Below, piece after piece: positions 8,569-17,729 of a DNA stretch of 64,000 nucleotides; position 1 is the stretch's first letter, and every line of letters begins with the position of its first letter. This stretch comes from SB11 sp965222995. Lineage in GTDB: Bacteria; Bacteroidota; Bacteroidia; UBA8524. The position numbers were made by a program, and so were the translations under genes. A model generated the notes under the pieces. The model was not told the origin of the DNA and did no database searches. It saw only the letters and a program-made list of their open reading frames with translations. The stretch lies in the NCBI GenBank assembly GCA_965222995.1, contig OZ244977.1:558001-622000 (forward strand), given 5' to 3'.

Positions 8569-11500
8569 TTAAGTAAAAATATTCTCCAAATCTTCTGAAT
8601 TGATACTAGATAAGAATGAATTTTCCGTATTTATAAGGGTTTCAGCAAGTTGAAGCTTCTTTTTCTGCAATAACAAAATTTTTTCTTCAACTGTTCCACG
8701 GGTTATAAACTTATAATTAAAAACGTTTTTGGTTTGCCCGATTCGGTAACTTCTATCTGTTGCTTGTCGCTCTACAGCAGGGTTCCACCAAGGGTCTACA
8801 ATAAATACATAATCAGCCTCAGTTAAGTTTAAACCAACCCCTCCGGCACGGAGTGAAATAAGAAATATATCGGCACTTTTATCTTTTTGAAATTTGTCTA
8901 CTTCAAGCTGACGTTTTTTAGAGCTATAGCTGCCATCTATATAGCAGAAGGGGGTGTTTTCTTCTTCAAAGTAGCGTTTGAAAATGGCTAATTGCTGAAC
9001 AAACTGTGAGAATAACAGTACTTTATGTCCTTCGGCTATAGCAGTTTTTAAATTACGTATAATTTCATCAAACTTGCCTGATGTACCCAGATACTCTTCA
9101 TCCACCAAAACAGGATGATTTGCAATTTGGCGCAACATCATCAATCCTTTAAGTATTTGCAGTTTTGATTTATTTATACCTATTTCTGATACAGTTTTTA
9201 ATATTTGGTTTCGGTATTGCGATTTTACTTGGTCATATACCCGTTCTTGTTCCTCAGTCATTTCACAGTAATAAATCTGCTCATATTTTTCGGGTAAATC
9301 TTTTGCTACTTGTTGTTTCGTTCTTCTCAGAATAAAAGGTTCAATAATTTTTTGTAAATGGACTTTTTGAGGCTCGCTGTTATGCTTCTCTATTGGGATA
9401 ACATATTTTTCATTAAAAAATGTGAAGTTGCCCAGCAAGCCCGGGTTTAGAAAATTCATTTGAGACCACAAGTCTACTATAGAGTTCTCTACAGGCGTAC
9501 CTGTAAGCACAAGTTTATGTTTGCAATTGAGGTTGTTAATAGCCTGTGCTGTTTGCGAAGCAGGATTTTTTATAAACTGGCTTTCATCAAGTATTACGTA
9601 GTGAAACTTAAACTCTTTTAAAATGTCAATATCTAAGCGGGCAACCCCGTAAGTGGTTATAATTATATCGTAATTCTTAAAGTAGTGAATTTCCCTGTCT
9701 CTGTATGTTCCCGTATATATAAATACTTCAAGGTTTGGAGCAAAACGGGTAGCTTCTGCCTGCCAATTGTATATAAGTGAAGTAGGTAATATAATTAGGT
9801 TTGTACGCTTTTTGCTTTCTGTTTTTACAGGCGCCAGTACAGCTGAACCATTACCATTTTTTTTAGCTAACTCAAACAAATCAAGCTGAGGCTTTTCATC
9901 AGAATCTGAGGTAACATTTATTACTTCATCAATTGAGTTGGTTTCTATAGCATCGGCTTCTTTTTGCAGTAGTGCAAGTGTTTGAACGGTTTTCCCTAAA
10001 CCCATATCATCAGCCAGGCAACCACCAAATTTGTTTTCTTGTAAAAAGTAAAACCAGTTGTATCCCTCTTGCTGGTAAGGGCGAAGTTCGCCTTCAAAAT
10101 TGGGTGATAAAACTTCAGGCTCTTGTAACGATTTAAAGTTTAGGTGTGCTAGTTTTTCTTCAATTTCTTTGTTCTCCTGATGTTTTTGTAAATCATCAAT
10201 CAACTTCCAGTGATGTTTTTTCAGCCTGATTTCGTCTTTGGCCTCATTAAACTCAAGCAGTGAAGTATATTTTGTAAACCACTCTTCGGGTATAATTGCA
10301 ATTTCATTATTGGGTAATAAAAACTCACGTTTGCCCTGTAGTATGTTATTTCGCAAGCGCATAAAGGGTATTTCATATTGCCCGAATTTTACTATTGCGC
10401 TTACATCAAACCAATCTTTGTACTCGTTTATTTCAATTGATAACTGGGTATGCCCTATAAAATATTTATTATCATGCCTGTCTTGCTCAATAATAAATTT
10501 ATGGTTTTTTAGCGACTCGATATTGTCATTAAGCCATTGTACTGAAGCATAGTTATTCCTTGTATTTTCAATATCTTTTTTTACAACAAAAGAGCATCCT
10601 TCAAGCCGTTCTAAACCTCTGTGTTCTAAATATTCTTTTTGTTTTTCTTCCCAGTCTTTAGAGCGGCGTAATCGTTTAAAGGTATAATTGTCGCCTTCTT
10701 GTTCAAGTATAACTGATACTTTTTTAGTTACATGGTAAGGGAATTCTTGCTTTGCATACCTGAAATATAAATTCAGTCTCACTTCATCTCCCCAACTGTC
10801 ATCAATTTTAAGTACAGGTGTACCCAGTAATGTTTCGGTTTTTATATCAAACCCTTTGGCATATACATCGAACTTTTCAACCAAAGGCACAACAAACTTT
10901 TTAAAATATGTAGCCTCTGATGCTTTGGGTATTACAATAAATTTTTTGTTTAAAAAGGGTTTTAATTTTTTACCGTCCACATCCTTTTCAAAATTATAGA
11001 GCATGCCATTTACCAGCATCCAAGCGGGTGATGTGGTTAGCATTACCCCATCTTGTTGTGAGTACTGCACAAGCTCGCCATTATACTTTATGGTAGGGTA
11101 GTAGCGTACTTTATCATCATCTCGCCTGAAATGGAAAAGTACGGTCGATTTTTGTTTAGCAACTTTTATCTCTTTTGATGTGGGGTTGCCTTCTTTGCCT
11201 TGTAGGAAAACTTTTTTATCCCTTAATAGCTCGATAGCCTCTGCTAGTCTTTTTTCTATGTACGGGCGAATGAAATCTTTAAATAAGTCTTCGGTAAAAT
11301 GTTTTTTGAAAAACTCTGTAGGTCGGATAATTGACTTGGTATAGAACTTTTTCACTATAACCTCTTGGTCTAGCTCTCCCAAAAGGTCTACTAATTTTCT
11401 ATCCACATCGTCGATCCGTTTCTCGTAGTAATCTATAGTGGTATTAAATACTTTTTGGTGCGTTAGGGTATAGTTACCCAATGTATTTATTTGCACTACA

Positions 11501-11583
11501 TGTGGCTCTATAACATAACCAAAGTGGTTGTGTTTCAAAAGAGTATACACCAATTCAAAAGGTTGGTTATTTACAACTTTCAA
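8569..11583 (-). CDS. SNF2-family DEAD/DEAH-type helicase
   Basis: A 1004-residue Swi2/Snf2 ATPase. The first about 500 residues are the poorly conserved N-terminal region of bacterial SNF2 proteins. The ATPase then has LADDMGLGKTVQT (Walker A), VILDESQFIKN (motif II, DESQ instead of the more usual DEAQ/DEAH), LTGTPVENSIVDLW (motif III), and in the second RecA lobe LLFSQFVQQL, LISLRAGGVGLNLTEAD and QATDRSYRIGQ (motif VI). It probably remodels protein-DNA complexes, perhaps RNA polymerase as RapA does. The start is TTG at 11583; there is no in-frame ATG nearby, and a TATCTTGC box precedes it on the minus strand. No restriction or defence neighbour is seen. Confidence 0.88.
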   Translation of the reverse strand: MKVVNNQPFELVYTLLKHNHFGYVIEPHVVQINTLGNYTLTHQKVFNTTIDYYEKRIDDVDRKLVDLLGELDQEVIVKKFYTKSIIRPTEFFKKHFTEDLFKDFIRPYIEKRLAEAIELLRDKKVFLQGKEGNPTSKEIKVAKQKSTVLFHFRRDDDKVRYYPTIKYNGELVQYSQQDGVMLTTSPAWMLVNGMLYNFEKDVDGKKLKPFLNKKFIVIPKASEATYFKKFVVPLVEKFDVYAKGFDIKTETLLGTPVLKIDDSWGDEVRLNLYFRYAKQEFPYHVTKKVSVILEQEGDNYTFKRLRRSKDWEEKQKEYLEHRGLERLEGCSFVVKKDIENTRNNYASVQWLNDNIESLKNHKFIIEQDRHDNKYFIGHTQLSIEINEYKDWFDVSAIVKFGQYEIPFMRLRNNILQGKREFLLPNNEIAIIPEEWFTKYTSLLEFNEAKDEIRLKKHHWKLIDDLQKHQENKEIEEKLAHLNFKSLQEPEVLSPNFEGELRPYQQEGYNWFYFLQENKFGGCLADDMGLGKTVQTLALLQKEADAIETNSIDEVINVTSDSDEKPQLDLFELAKKNGNGSAVLAPVKTESKKRTNLIILPTSLIYNWQAEATRFAPNLEVFIYTGTYRDREIHYFKNYDIIITTYGVARLDIDILKEFKFHYVILDESQFIKNPASQTAQAINNLNCKHKLVLTGTPVENSIVDLWSQMNFLNPGLLGNFTFFNEKYVIPIEKHNSEPQKVHLQKIIEPFILRRTKQQVAKDLPEKYEQIYYCEMTEEQERVYDQVKSQYRNQILKTVSEIGINKSKLQILKGLMMLRQIANHPVLVDEEYLGTSGKFDEIIRNLKTAIAEGHKVLLFSQFVQQLAIFKRYFEEENTPFCYIDGSYSSKKRQLEVDKFQKDKSADIFLISLRAGGVGLNLTEADYVFIVDPWWNPAVERQATDRSYRIGQTKNVFNYKFITRGTVEEKILLLQKKKLQLAETLINTENSFLSSINSEDLENIFT

Positions 11584-11666
11584 TATATATGGTAATTTCT
11601 TAAGGTAGTATGACTTTGCAAGATAGTTGAAAACCCTATTGAATACTATATTGTTGAAAACATAGT

Positions 11667-12743
11667 TTAGTAGCGGTTGCTAATATTTATAGCAACTATG
11701 TAATCATCAATATATTTCATAAGGAATAAATGGTAAGTAAATAATGGAGTTCTATTTATAGGTTCTGCTGAAAGGTCGGGTGCTGAAAAACCTACTTGTT
11801 GTTTAATATTGAAATAATCATCAGGATCGAACCATTCATCATAAGGCAAAAAATGCCATTGCAGTAATTGCCTGTTTTTTTGCTTAAACCGTTTGCTTGA
11901 AAATGCATTATGCTTCACTTTATCAATCCATTGGTTGTATACCTTTTCTGCATCTTGTTTATTGGGACCGGCATACAACTCAGCATAATAAGCATAAGGC
12001 ATTTGTAAAACTTCTGGCAAAGGCTTTATGTAAATATTACCTGCCCCTTTAAGGTCTCTTTTTGGCAACCAAATAGGGTTTTTATATAAATCGTATGAAG
12101 CTTTGCCTTTTATTAGGTTAATATCATCAAACAATCCGTTTTCAATCTCAGCAAACTGTGCAGTTAAGGTGCTGTCTTTTTTCTTTTTATCCTTTTTGTA
12201 GGGAGTAAATTTTCTTGAGTTATCTCCATAAATCTCAATATTTAACTGACCGGGAGATGCAAATGAATCTTCATCAATAAAGGGGTATTCGCCCCAAAGT
12301 CTAATCATTATATCTCCAATAGTGTCACCGCTTTTGTAGTGATAACTATACTGAAGTTTATCGTCAGAAATAGGGTTTCGTTCAATACCTTGTACGCAGT
12401 GTAATATATGGCGGTCTACATTTTGTAAGCCGTATAAAACAGTTGCCGAATCAGGTATATTAGGTGCCATGCTTTCGTAGTAAAGCCCCTCAACCCCTAA
12501 TGAAATTATTTTTCCATAAAAAAAGCCGGGAAGTATTATTGATGCTTCGAAACGGTTCTCTCCCTTTGGGTTTAGTAATACAATACGTTCTCTATTGGTT
12601 TGCTCAACAAAATGGTTTTTAGCATCATCTGTTAAAGCTTTTAAGCCATTGCAGAAATAATTATCAATAGGTTTTTGTTGTGCTTGAGTTGCTAAAAATG
12701 TAAAAAGAAAGGAAACTGCTATAACTAATCTCATCAACTGCAT
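11667..12743 (-). CDS. Secreted protein of unknown function
   Basis: A 358-residue protein with a signal peptide (MQLMRLVIAVSFLFTFLATQAQ). The body is mixed alpha/beta with no motif I recognise. It has a lysine-rich run at about residue 183-189 (KKDKKKK) and many aromatic residues toward the C-terminus (WHFLPYDEWFDPDDYF). No lipobox is seen, so it is probably periplasmic or secreted. It lies between dapF and the SNF2 gene on the same strand. No function is proposed. Confidence 0.6.
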   Translation of the reverse strand: MQLMRLVIAVSFLFTFLATQAQQKPIDNYFCNGLKALTDDAKNHFVEQTNRERIVLLNPKGENRFEASIILPGFFYGKIISLGVEGLYYESMAPNIPDSATVLYGLQNVDRHILHCVQGIERNPISDDKLQYSYHYKSGDTIGDIMIRLWGEYPFIDEDSFASPGQLNIEIYGDNSRKFTPYKKDKKKKDSTLTAQFAEIENGLFDDINLIKGKASYDLYKNPIWLPKRDLKGAGNIYIKPLPEVLQMPYAYYAELYAGPNKQDAEKVYNQWIDKVKHNAFSSKRFKQKNRQLLQWHFLPYDEWFDPDDYFNIKQQVGFSAPDLSAEPINRTPLFTYHLFLMKYIDDYIVAINISNRY

Positions 12744-12816
12744 GTATGGGTAATATTACAACAAAGATGCCTAAAGCAACTGTTTAGTGGCTTAAGAAAT
12801 AAAATATAGCGAGGTA

Positions 12817-13605
12817 TTAAATGCTGTAAGTACCTTTAAAAACAAAGGTTGCAGGGCCTTGCAGCCAAATATTTTCAAATGTACCGATTCCTGTTTTGTC
12901 AAATGTAACTTGAAGTTTACCTCCGGGTGTACTAATAGGCTGCACAATGTTTTTACCTTCGGGCTGGTTAGCAAAGGCTGCCAAAGCAACTGCTGTAACA
13001 CCTGTACCGCAAGAGAAAGTTTCATCCTCTACACCTCTCTCATAGGTGCGCACATTAAGTATTCCGTTGGCTTTTTCTACTAAGTTTACATTAGTGCCTT
13101 CTTCGGCAAACCTATTGTTGTAGCGAATGGTTTTGGCATCTTTAACCAAGGGGGTTTGGGCTACATCACTATCAATAAAACGAACATAGTGGGGAGAGCC
13201 TGTATCAAGGAAATAATCGTTTTCTATTGTTTCAATTTCATCCACATTTTTCATTTTCAAACTCACCCATCCGTTATTATCAATAGTGGCACCATGGTCT
13301 CCGTCAATGGCTAAAAAATGTGCCTTATTTTCAATAATTCCCAGTTTTTTTGCAAACATAGTAATGCATCTCCCACCGTTACCACACATGCTACTCTCAT
13401 TACCATCACTATTAAAGTATACCATTTCAAAATCGTAGCCCTCTTTGTTTTGAACCATTATAAAACCATCGGCACCTATGCCAAAGCGACGGTCGCAAAT
13501 TTGCCGATATAGTTTTGTGTTGTTTCTTGGTAGGGCAAGGTTTCTGTTATCAACCAACACAAAATCGTTTCCTGTGCCCTGGTATTTGTAAAATGTAATT
13601 TCCAC
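12817..13605 (-). CDS. dapF: Diaminopimelate epimerase
   Basis: A 262-residue PLP-independent epimerase, converting LL- to meso-diaminopimelate for lysine and peptidoglycan. Both catalytic cysteines are present: C74 in MCGNGGRC and C199 in FSCGTGVTA. The N-terminal FYKYQGTGNDFVLVDNR and RFGIGADG are family hallmarks. The start is GTG at 13605, sharing its first G with the last base of the upstream TAG stop (TAGTG), so its translation is probably coupled to the membrane regulator gene upstream. The length is normal. Confidence 0.95.
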   Translation of the reverse strand: MEITFYKYQGTGNDFVLVDNRNLALPRNNTKLYRQICDRRFGIGADGFIMVQNKEGYDFEMVYFNSDGNESSMCGNGGRCITMFAKKLGIIENKAHFLAIDGDHGATIDNNGWVSLKMKNVDEIETIENDYFLDTGSPHYVRFIDSDVAQTPLVKDAKTIRYNNRFAEEGTNVNLVEKANGILNVRTYERGVEDETFSCGTGVTAVALAAFANQPEGKNIVQPISTPGGKLQVTFDKTGIGTFENIWLQGPATFVFKGTYSI

Positions 13606-14462
13606 TATTCTAAGGTTGGCAGTTGTTTTAAAATTTCACCATCAATAAGTCTCTTTAAAGGATGTATTTTGTTATCCTTTGATAAGGAATAATAGGCTCT
13701 TTGCCATGCAAGGTAATCAGTATCACCTTCTGTTTGGTATATAACCACATCATCTTCGTAAGGGAAATGATATAGGGTTAGCTTACTACCGTTGTACTTA
13801 TACTGTAAGGTTGTAGAAACTTCATAGTATACATCAATGGTTTCTGCTACATTTTTGTTTACAGTAACCTTATTTAAATCTATAGCAGAGCCTTTGGTAA
13901 TTACAGGAACACTTTTTTTAATTTCAGGCATTGCCTCTGCCTTTTGTTTATCATCTAGGCCGTCATAGCTATAGTATGAATCTATTTTTTTTGAATTTAT
14001 AAGGTTTTCCTTCGAAGAAGAATCAATAATAACTTCTGTTGCATCTTCAGCAACAGCTTCATTTGCTGCTTCGGCTTCGTGCTCAACAGTTTCCTCCTGC
14101 GGTACATTCTTAGTTTCTTCGGTTGTGGCTACTTCCTTGCTTTTTTGAGCAGGTTTAATTGCATATTCTATAACTATATATGCTGAAAAAATTACTACAA
14201 CAATAGCAGCCGATGCCATTACCCATTTAGGTCCCCACACATTACCTATATACCTAATTTTAGCATTTTTCTTTATATAGTCTTTCAGTTCTTCACGTCT
14301 AGCCTCTCTAATACCGGCAACCATAGCCCTATGTGCTTCATAGGCTTGTTTAAGTGAAGGGTCTGTATTCAGTTGCTCTAAAAATTCCCGCTCCTCGGCC
14401 TCCGTCATTTGCCCAGTCAGGTAACGGTCAAATACTTCGGTTATATTATCATCAAAGTTCAT
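13605..14462 (-). CDS. Single-pass membrane protein, putative anti-sigma factor
   Basis: A 285-residue protein. The N-terminal about 70 residues are helical and charged, with the cytoplasmic zinc-free anti-sigma layout (YLTGQMTEAEEREFLEQLNTD). One membrane segment follows at about 80-99 (WVMASAAIVVVIFSAYIVI). The rest is an acidic low-complexity linker and a small periplasmic domain containing YEVSTTLQYKYNGSKLTLYHFP. It is 27 bases downstream of an ECF sigma gene, which supports an anti-sigma role, but no known anti-sigma motif is certain. Unlike the two other sigma partners in this window it has no beta-barrel part. It overlaps dapF by one base. Confidence 0.6.
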   Translation of the reverse strand: MNFDDNITEVFDRYLTGQMTEAEEREFLEQLNTDPSLKQAYEAHRAMVAGIREARREELKDYIKKNAKIRYIGNVWGPKWVMASAAIVVVIFSAYIVIEYAIKPAQKSKEVATTEETKNVPQEETVEHEAEAANEAVAEDATEVIIDSSSKENLINSKKIDSYYSYDGLDDKQKAEAMPEIKKSVPVITKGSAIDLNKVTVNKNVAETIDVYYEVSTTLQYKYNGSKLTLYHFPYEDDVVIYQTEGDTDYLAWQRAYYSLSKDNKIHPLKRLIDGEILKQLPTLE

Positions 14463-14489
14463 CGCTCTTAAAAAGGGTAAATGTTTTAT

Positions 14490-15059
14490 CTATAAATTAA
14501 AATCGTCTTTGTTAAAATCTTGTTTCACCAAGCTTTCAAGTTTTTTAAAGCATTGGTATTTTTTTGATTTTGCTGTATCGGCATTGGCAAACTCCATACG
14601 CTCGGCAATAGAAGTCATATCCAACCCATCAAAATAAAATAGTTGCAAAACTTCTTTACAGGTTTCACCAATCTTCTCTAAATATTCTGCTATAATATCC
14701 AAATCCATACTGTGGTTTTTGGGCTCATCAGCAGGATGTGTGTTTGAATGAAAATCTTCTAAAGGGTCTAAGCGTTTATCTTTATTTAGCCTTTTTAGCC
14801 ATAGGTTTTTAGCAATACTATATATATAGGTGCTTAGTTTAGAGGTTAGCTCAAAATCTCTTTTACTTACATTTTGCCATACTACTATTACTGCATCTTG
14901 TAAAATATCATCAACATCTTCAACGGCACCCTTGTTTTTTACTATATAGTTTTTCACCGGAGTAAAATTTTCTTGATATAACAGTACCAATGCTTCTTGA
15001 TTACCGCCTCTTATTTCAGTAATAATTTCAGCATCTTTAAATTTCTTTCTTCCAAACAT
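14490..15059 (-). CDS. RNA polymerase sigma factor, sigma-70/ECF type
   Basis: A 189-residue ECF-like sigma factor. The region 2 helix includes DVDDILQDAVIVVWQNVSKRDFELTSKLSTYIYSIAKNLWLKRL, matching the -10 recognition and core-binding region. Region 4 (about 125-180) has CKEVLQLFYFDGLDMTSIAERM. The linker is short and region 3 is absent, as expected for ECF factors. It is followed 27 bases later by a single-pass membrane protein that is probably its regulator. The sequence differs clearly from the two paralogous sigma factors at 26393 and 62052. Confidence 0.85.
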   Translation of the reverse strand: MFGRKKFKDAEIITEIRGGNQEALVLLYQENFTPVKNYIVKNKGAVEDVDDILQDAVIVVWQNVSKRDFELTSKLSTYIYSIAKNLWLKRLNKDKRLDPLEDFHSNTHPADEPKNHSMDLDIIAEYLEKIGETCKEVLQLFYFDGLDMTSIAERMEFANADTAKSKKYQCFKKLESLVKQDFNKDDFNL

Positions 15060-15237
15060 TAGTTAATACGGATGTAGCTCTAAAAGTAAACGGCAAGATA
15101 ATTATTTTTGTCTATCGATAAACTGCTGCAAAAATACTATGAGAGTTGTAGAGTTTGGTATATGAATTGATACTAATTAAAATTGATAAATCGTTTTTAA
15201 GAAAACAATATAGTTACTAACTAAATTGCTAGAAGAT

Positions 15238-16704
15238 ATGAATTACAAGAAGATTTTAGGGACATTTTTAATCGCCTGTTTAGGCGGAGGAGTAGCGTTG
15301 GGCGTATTTAGCTTAGTTGACAACGATACCCCAAAAACAATACAAGAGAAACAAGCTGCAGTAAGCTTTGCAAAAGTGAAGCACGAAGTAGGTGATGTAC
15401 CGACATTTAATTTTACAACACCATCAAAAGCAGCTACACCTGCTGTAGTGCATATAAAAACAACCGTTCAGGCAACATCAAGTAACGGTAGCGGACTAGA
15501 CTTTTTTGAATTTTTTGGCGAAGGTTTCGATATGCCCCAACGCCAACCACAAGGAGGCTCTGGTTCAGGAGTTATTATCACAAACGATGGTTATATAGCC
15601 ACTAATAACCATGTAATTGATGGTGCTACCAGTATTGAAGTAGTTTTGCAAGATAAACGCAGGTTTAATGCAGAGCTTATTGGTAGAGACCCAAGTACCG
15701 ACCTTGCACTACTTAAAATAGAAACTAAGGACTTACCTTTTTTGAAATTCGGGAACAGCGATAATGTGGAAGTAGGAGAATGGGTATTGGCAGTAGGTAA
15801 TCCTTTTAATTTAACCAGTACAGTTACTGCAGGTATTGTTAGTGCTAAAGGACGTAATATTAACTTACTGCGCGACCGCAATAACCAGTATGCCATTGAG
15901 AATTTTATACAAACTGATGCAGCCGTTAATCCTGGTAATAGTGGTGGTGCATTGGTAAATATGAATGGCGAGCTAATAGGTATTAACACAGCCATTGCTA
16001 CTCGTACGGGCTCTTATTCAGGATATTCGTTTGCTGTACCTGTGAATATAGTAAAGAAGGTGATGGATGATATTTTGAAGTACGGTGAGGTACAACGTGG
16101 TTTCTTAGGCGTTGAAATTAGAGATGTAACTGCGGAATTGGCTGAGGAGAAAAATATTGATGAAATTAAAGGGGTGTACGTTAATAAAGTGAACGAAGGA
16201 AGTGCTGCAGCAATAGCAGGAATGAAAGATGGTGATATTATTACTAAAGTAAATGATGTGGTTGTAAACTCATCATCGGCATTGCAAGAGCAAGTAAGCC
16301 GCTACCATCCCGGTGATAAAGTTAATATTACTATAAAACGCAAAGGAAAAGAGAAGGTATTAACTCCAATACTTAAAAACCGTGAAGGAACTACTGAATT
16401 AGTTAAAAGGAGTGAAAAGAAATCAAGTACAGCCTTAGTAAAAGGTATTGAATTGCAAAAAATTACTGCGAAAGATAAAAGTAAATTTAAAGTGAAAAAC
16501 GGAGTGAAAATAACAGCCGTTAAATCAGGTGCATTTAAAAATGCACGTGTACCAAAGGGATTTATTATTACACATATTGATAAGAAGCCCATTTATACAC
16601 TTACCGAAGCAAAACGTATTTTAAATGCAAAATCAGGAGGAATATTGGTTGAAGGTGTTGAACCTGATGGAACAGAAGGGGTTTACGGATTGAAATTAGA
16701 TTAA
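15238..16704 (+). CDS. Do/HtrA-like periplasmic serine protease with two PDZ domains
   Basis: A 488-residue protease-chaperone anchored or secreted by an N-terminal hydrophobic segment (MNYKKILGTFLIACLGGGVALGVFSL). The trypsin-like domain has the full triad: H125 (TNNHVIDG), D155 (DPSTDLALLK) and S235 (NPGNSGGAL). PDZ1 follows at about 280-375 (FLGVEIRDVT) and a shorter PDZ2-like region to the end. The start is ATG 15238; an upstream in-frame TTG at 15226 gives no better leader. It would degrade or refold misfolded envelope proteins. It is divergent from an ECF sigma gene across 178 bases, but no direct link is shown. Confidence 0.92.
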   Translation: MNYKKILGTFLIACLGGGVALGVFSLVDNDTPKTIQEKQAAVSFAKVKHEVGDVPTFNFTTPSKAATPAVVHIKTTVQATSSNGSGLDFFEFFGEGFDMPQRQPQGGSGSGVIITNDGYIATNNHVIDGATSIEVVLQDKRRFNAELIGRDPSTDLALLKIETKDLPFLKFGNSDNVEVGEWVLAVGNPFNLTSTVTAGIVSAKGRNINLLRDRNNQYAIENFIQTDAAVNPGNSGGALVNMNGELIGINTAIATRTGSYSGYSFAVPVNIVKKVMDDILKYGEVQRGFLGVEIRDVTAELAEEKNIDEIKGVYVNKVNEGSAAAIAGMKDGDIITKVNDVVVNSSSALQEQVSRYHPGDKVNITIKRKGKEKVLTPILKNREGTTELVKRSEKKSSTALVKGIELQKITAKDKSKFKVKNGVKITAVKSGAFKNARVPKGFIITHIDKKPIYTLTEAKRILNAKSGGILVEGVEPDGTEGVYGLKLD

Positions 16705-16747
16705 GCTTTTAAACGTTCTGATTTTAATCTCGGAACCCAGAATATTT

Positions 16748-16778
16748 TAAGCCCAAGCATGTTATGTGTTTGGGCTTA
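16748..16778 (+). terminator. Rho-independent terminator of the protease gene
   Basis: Inverted repeat TAAGCCCAA / TTGGGCTTA with a 13-base loop, followed by TGTATTTTTAT. It precedes the lipoprotein start at 16793, which argues against the more upstream start at 16766. Confidence 0.75.
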
Positions 16779-16792
16779 TGTATTTTTATAGT

Positions 16793-17245
16793 ATGAAAAG
16801 GGTTTTCATAATTCTCTTAGGAGTATCTTTTTTATTTAGTGGATGTACAATAGAATACTCTTTCTATCTACGAAATTGCTTTGATATTCCTGTGGAAGTG
16901 AGTATTAGTGGTCTTTCACGAAGGGCAGAAAACTTTATTAGTAACAGCAACGGTACATATAGTGGTTATTTAAGTTATTCTAATGAAATTCTTCCAATTA
17001 CCAGAGATGTTGATATGAGTTTGAAACAAACTTTAGATATAACTCTAGTTGAAGATTCATTATCACTAAAAATAAACAAACTTATTATGCCAGCGAAAAG
17101 TACTTTTTTAATTCAGCAAGTAACCCATGAAACGCCAACAAATTGTGAAGTAATAACAATGATTGAAGGAAGAAAGCAAACTTATATTGGTGATGATATG
17201 AGAATAAAGAGGAGGAATAATTATTATATAGATATTGAACCATGA
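16793..17245 (+). CDS. Small lipoprotein, first of a coupled paralogous pair
   Basis: A 150-residue lipoprotein. The signal peptide MKRVFIILLGVSFLFSGC ends in the lipobox FSGC. The mature part is about 130 residues, mostly beta-strand, starting with FYLRNCFDIPVEVSI and ending YYIDIEP. The next protein shows the same frame (VYVRNYYDKAVVVSV ... YYLDIKP), so the two are tandem paralogs despite low identity. The TGA stop overlaps the ATG of the next gene (ATGA), so they are translationally coupled. I use ATG 16793 because it gives the signal peptide and lies beyond the upstream terminator. Function unknown. Confidence 0.68.
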   Translation: MKRVFIILLGVSFLFSGCTIEYSFYLRNCFDIPVEVSISGLSRRAENFISNSNGTYSGYLSYSNEILPITRDVDMSLKQTLDITLVEDSLSLKINKLIMPAKSTFLIQQVTHETPTNCEVITMIEGRKQTYIGDDMRIKRRNNYYIDIEP

Positions 17246-17685
17246 AAAAGTTACTATTGTTACTTCTAGTTCCTCTCTTAGTAAACGGGTGTTCAATCCT
17301 TTCAAAAGTATATGTACGCAATTATTACGATAAAGCTGTAGTTGTTTCAGTTGAGAACTTATGGTTTGAAGGGAAAGAAATTAAAAACACAAAAAGCTGG
17401 GCTATGTATACACCAAGTATTATAAGTATAACCAACACCAGTTATAATAAATTGAACGATAGTTTGGAAATGTTTTACAATGCAAAAGGCATGTTAAAGC
17501 TTACTATACCACCTCATAGTACTGTACTATTAGAAACGATGCATAATGCAGCACCAACTGCCGATATTAAGGTGAAAGTATTTGAAAGTAGGGATATTAT
17601 TAGTGAAAACAAGATTGCAGAATACACTACTAAAGATGTTAAATACAAAAGCTTTCACAAATATTATTTAGATATTAAGCCTTGA
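17242..17685 (+). CDS. Small lipoprotein, second of a coupled paralogous pair
   Basis: A 147-residue lipoprotein with signal peptide MKKLLLLLLVPLLVNGC and lipobox VNGC. Mature part: VYVRNYYDKAVVVSVENL, LKLTIPPHSTVLLETM and C-terminal YYLDIKP, aligning with the preceding gene. The conserved (V/L)YxRNxxD start and the YY(I/L)DI(E/K)P end look like edges of one beta-rich domain. The genes overlap by four bases, so roughly equal amounts are likely, perhaps for a heteromeric envelope complex. I do not recognise the family. Confidence 0.66.
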   Translation: MKKLLLLLLVPLLVNGCSILSKVYVRNYYDKAVVVSVENLWFEGKEIKNTKSWAMYTPSIISITNTSYNKLNDSLEMFYNAKGMLKLTIPPHSTVLLETMHNAAPTADIKVKVFESRDIISENKIAEYTTKDVKYKSFHKYYLDIKP

Positions 17686-17729
17686 AAAAGTCCCACTACT
17701 AGTAGGCTTATTAATATTAAAGTACTTTT

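Noticed and set aside
12792..13025. Minus-strand 77-codon frame overlapping dapF
   Set aside because: Alternative frame of the dapF sequence without a recognisable product.
15226..15240. TTG start for the protease gene
   Set aside because: ATG 15238 gives a better signal segment with no loss of conserved sequence.
17690..17712. CTACTAGTAG palindrome after the lipoprotein pair
   Set aside because: Possible terminator, but the stem is imperfect and the T-run is weak; not called.
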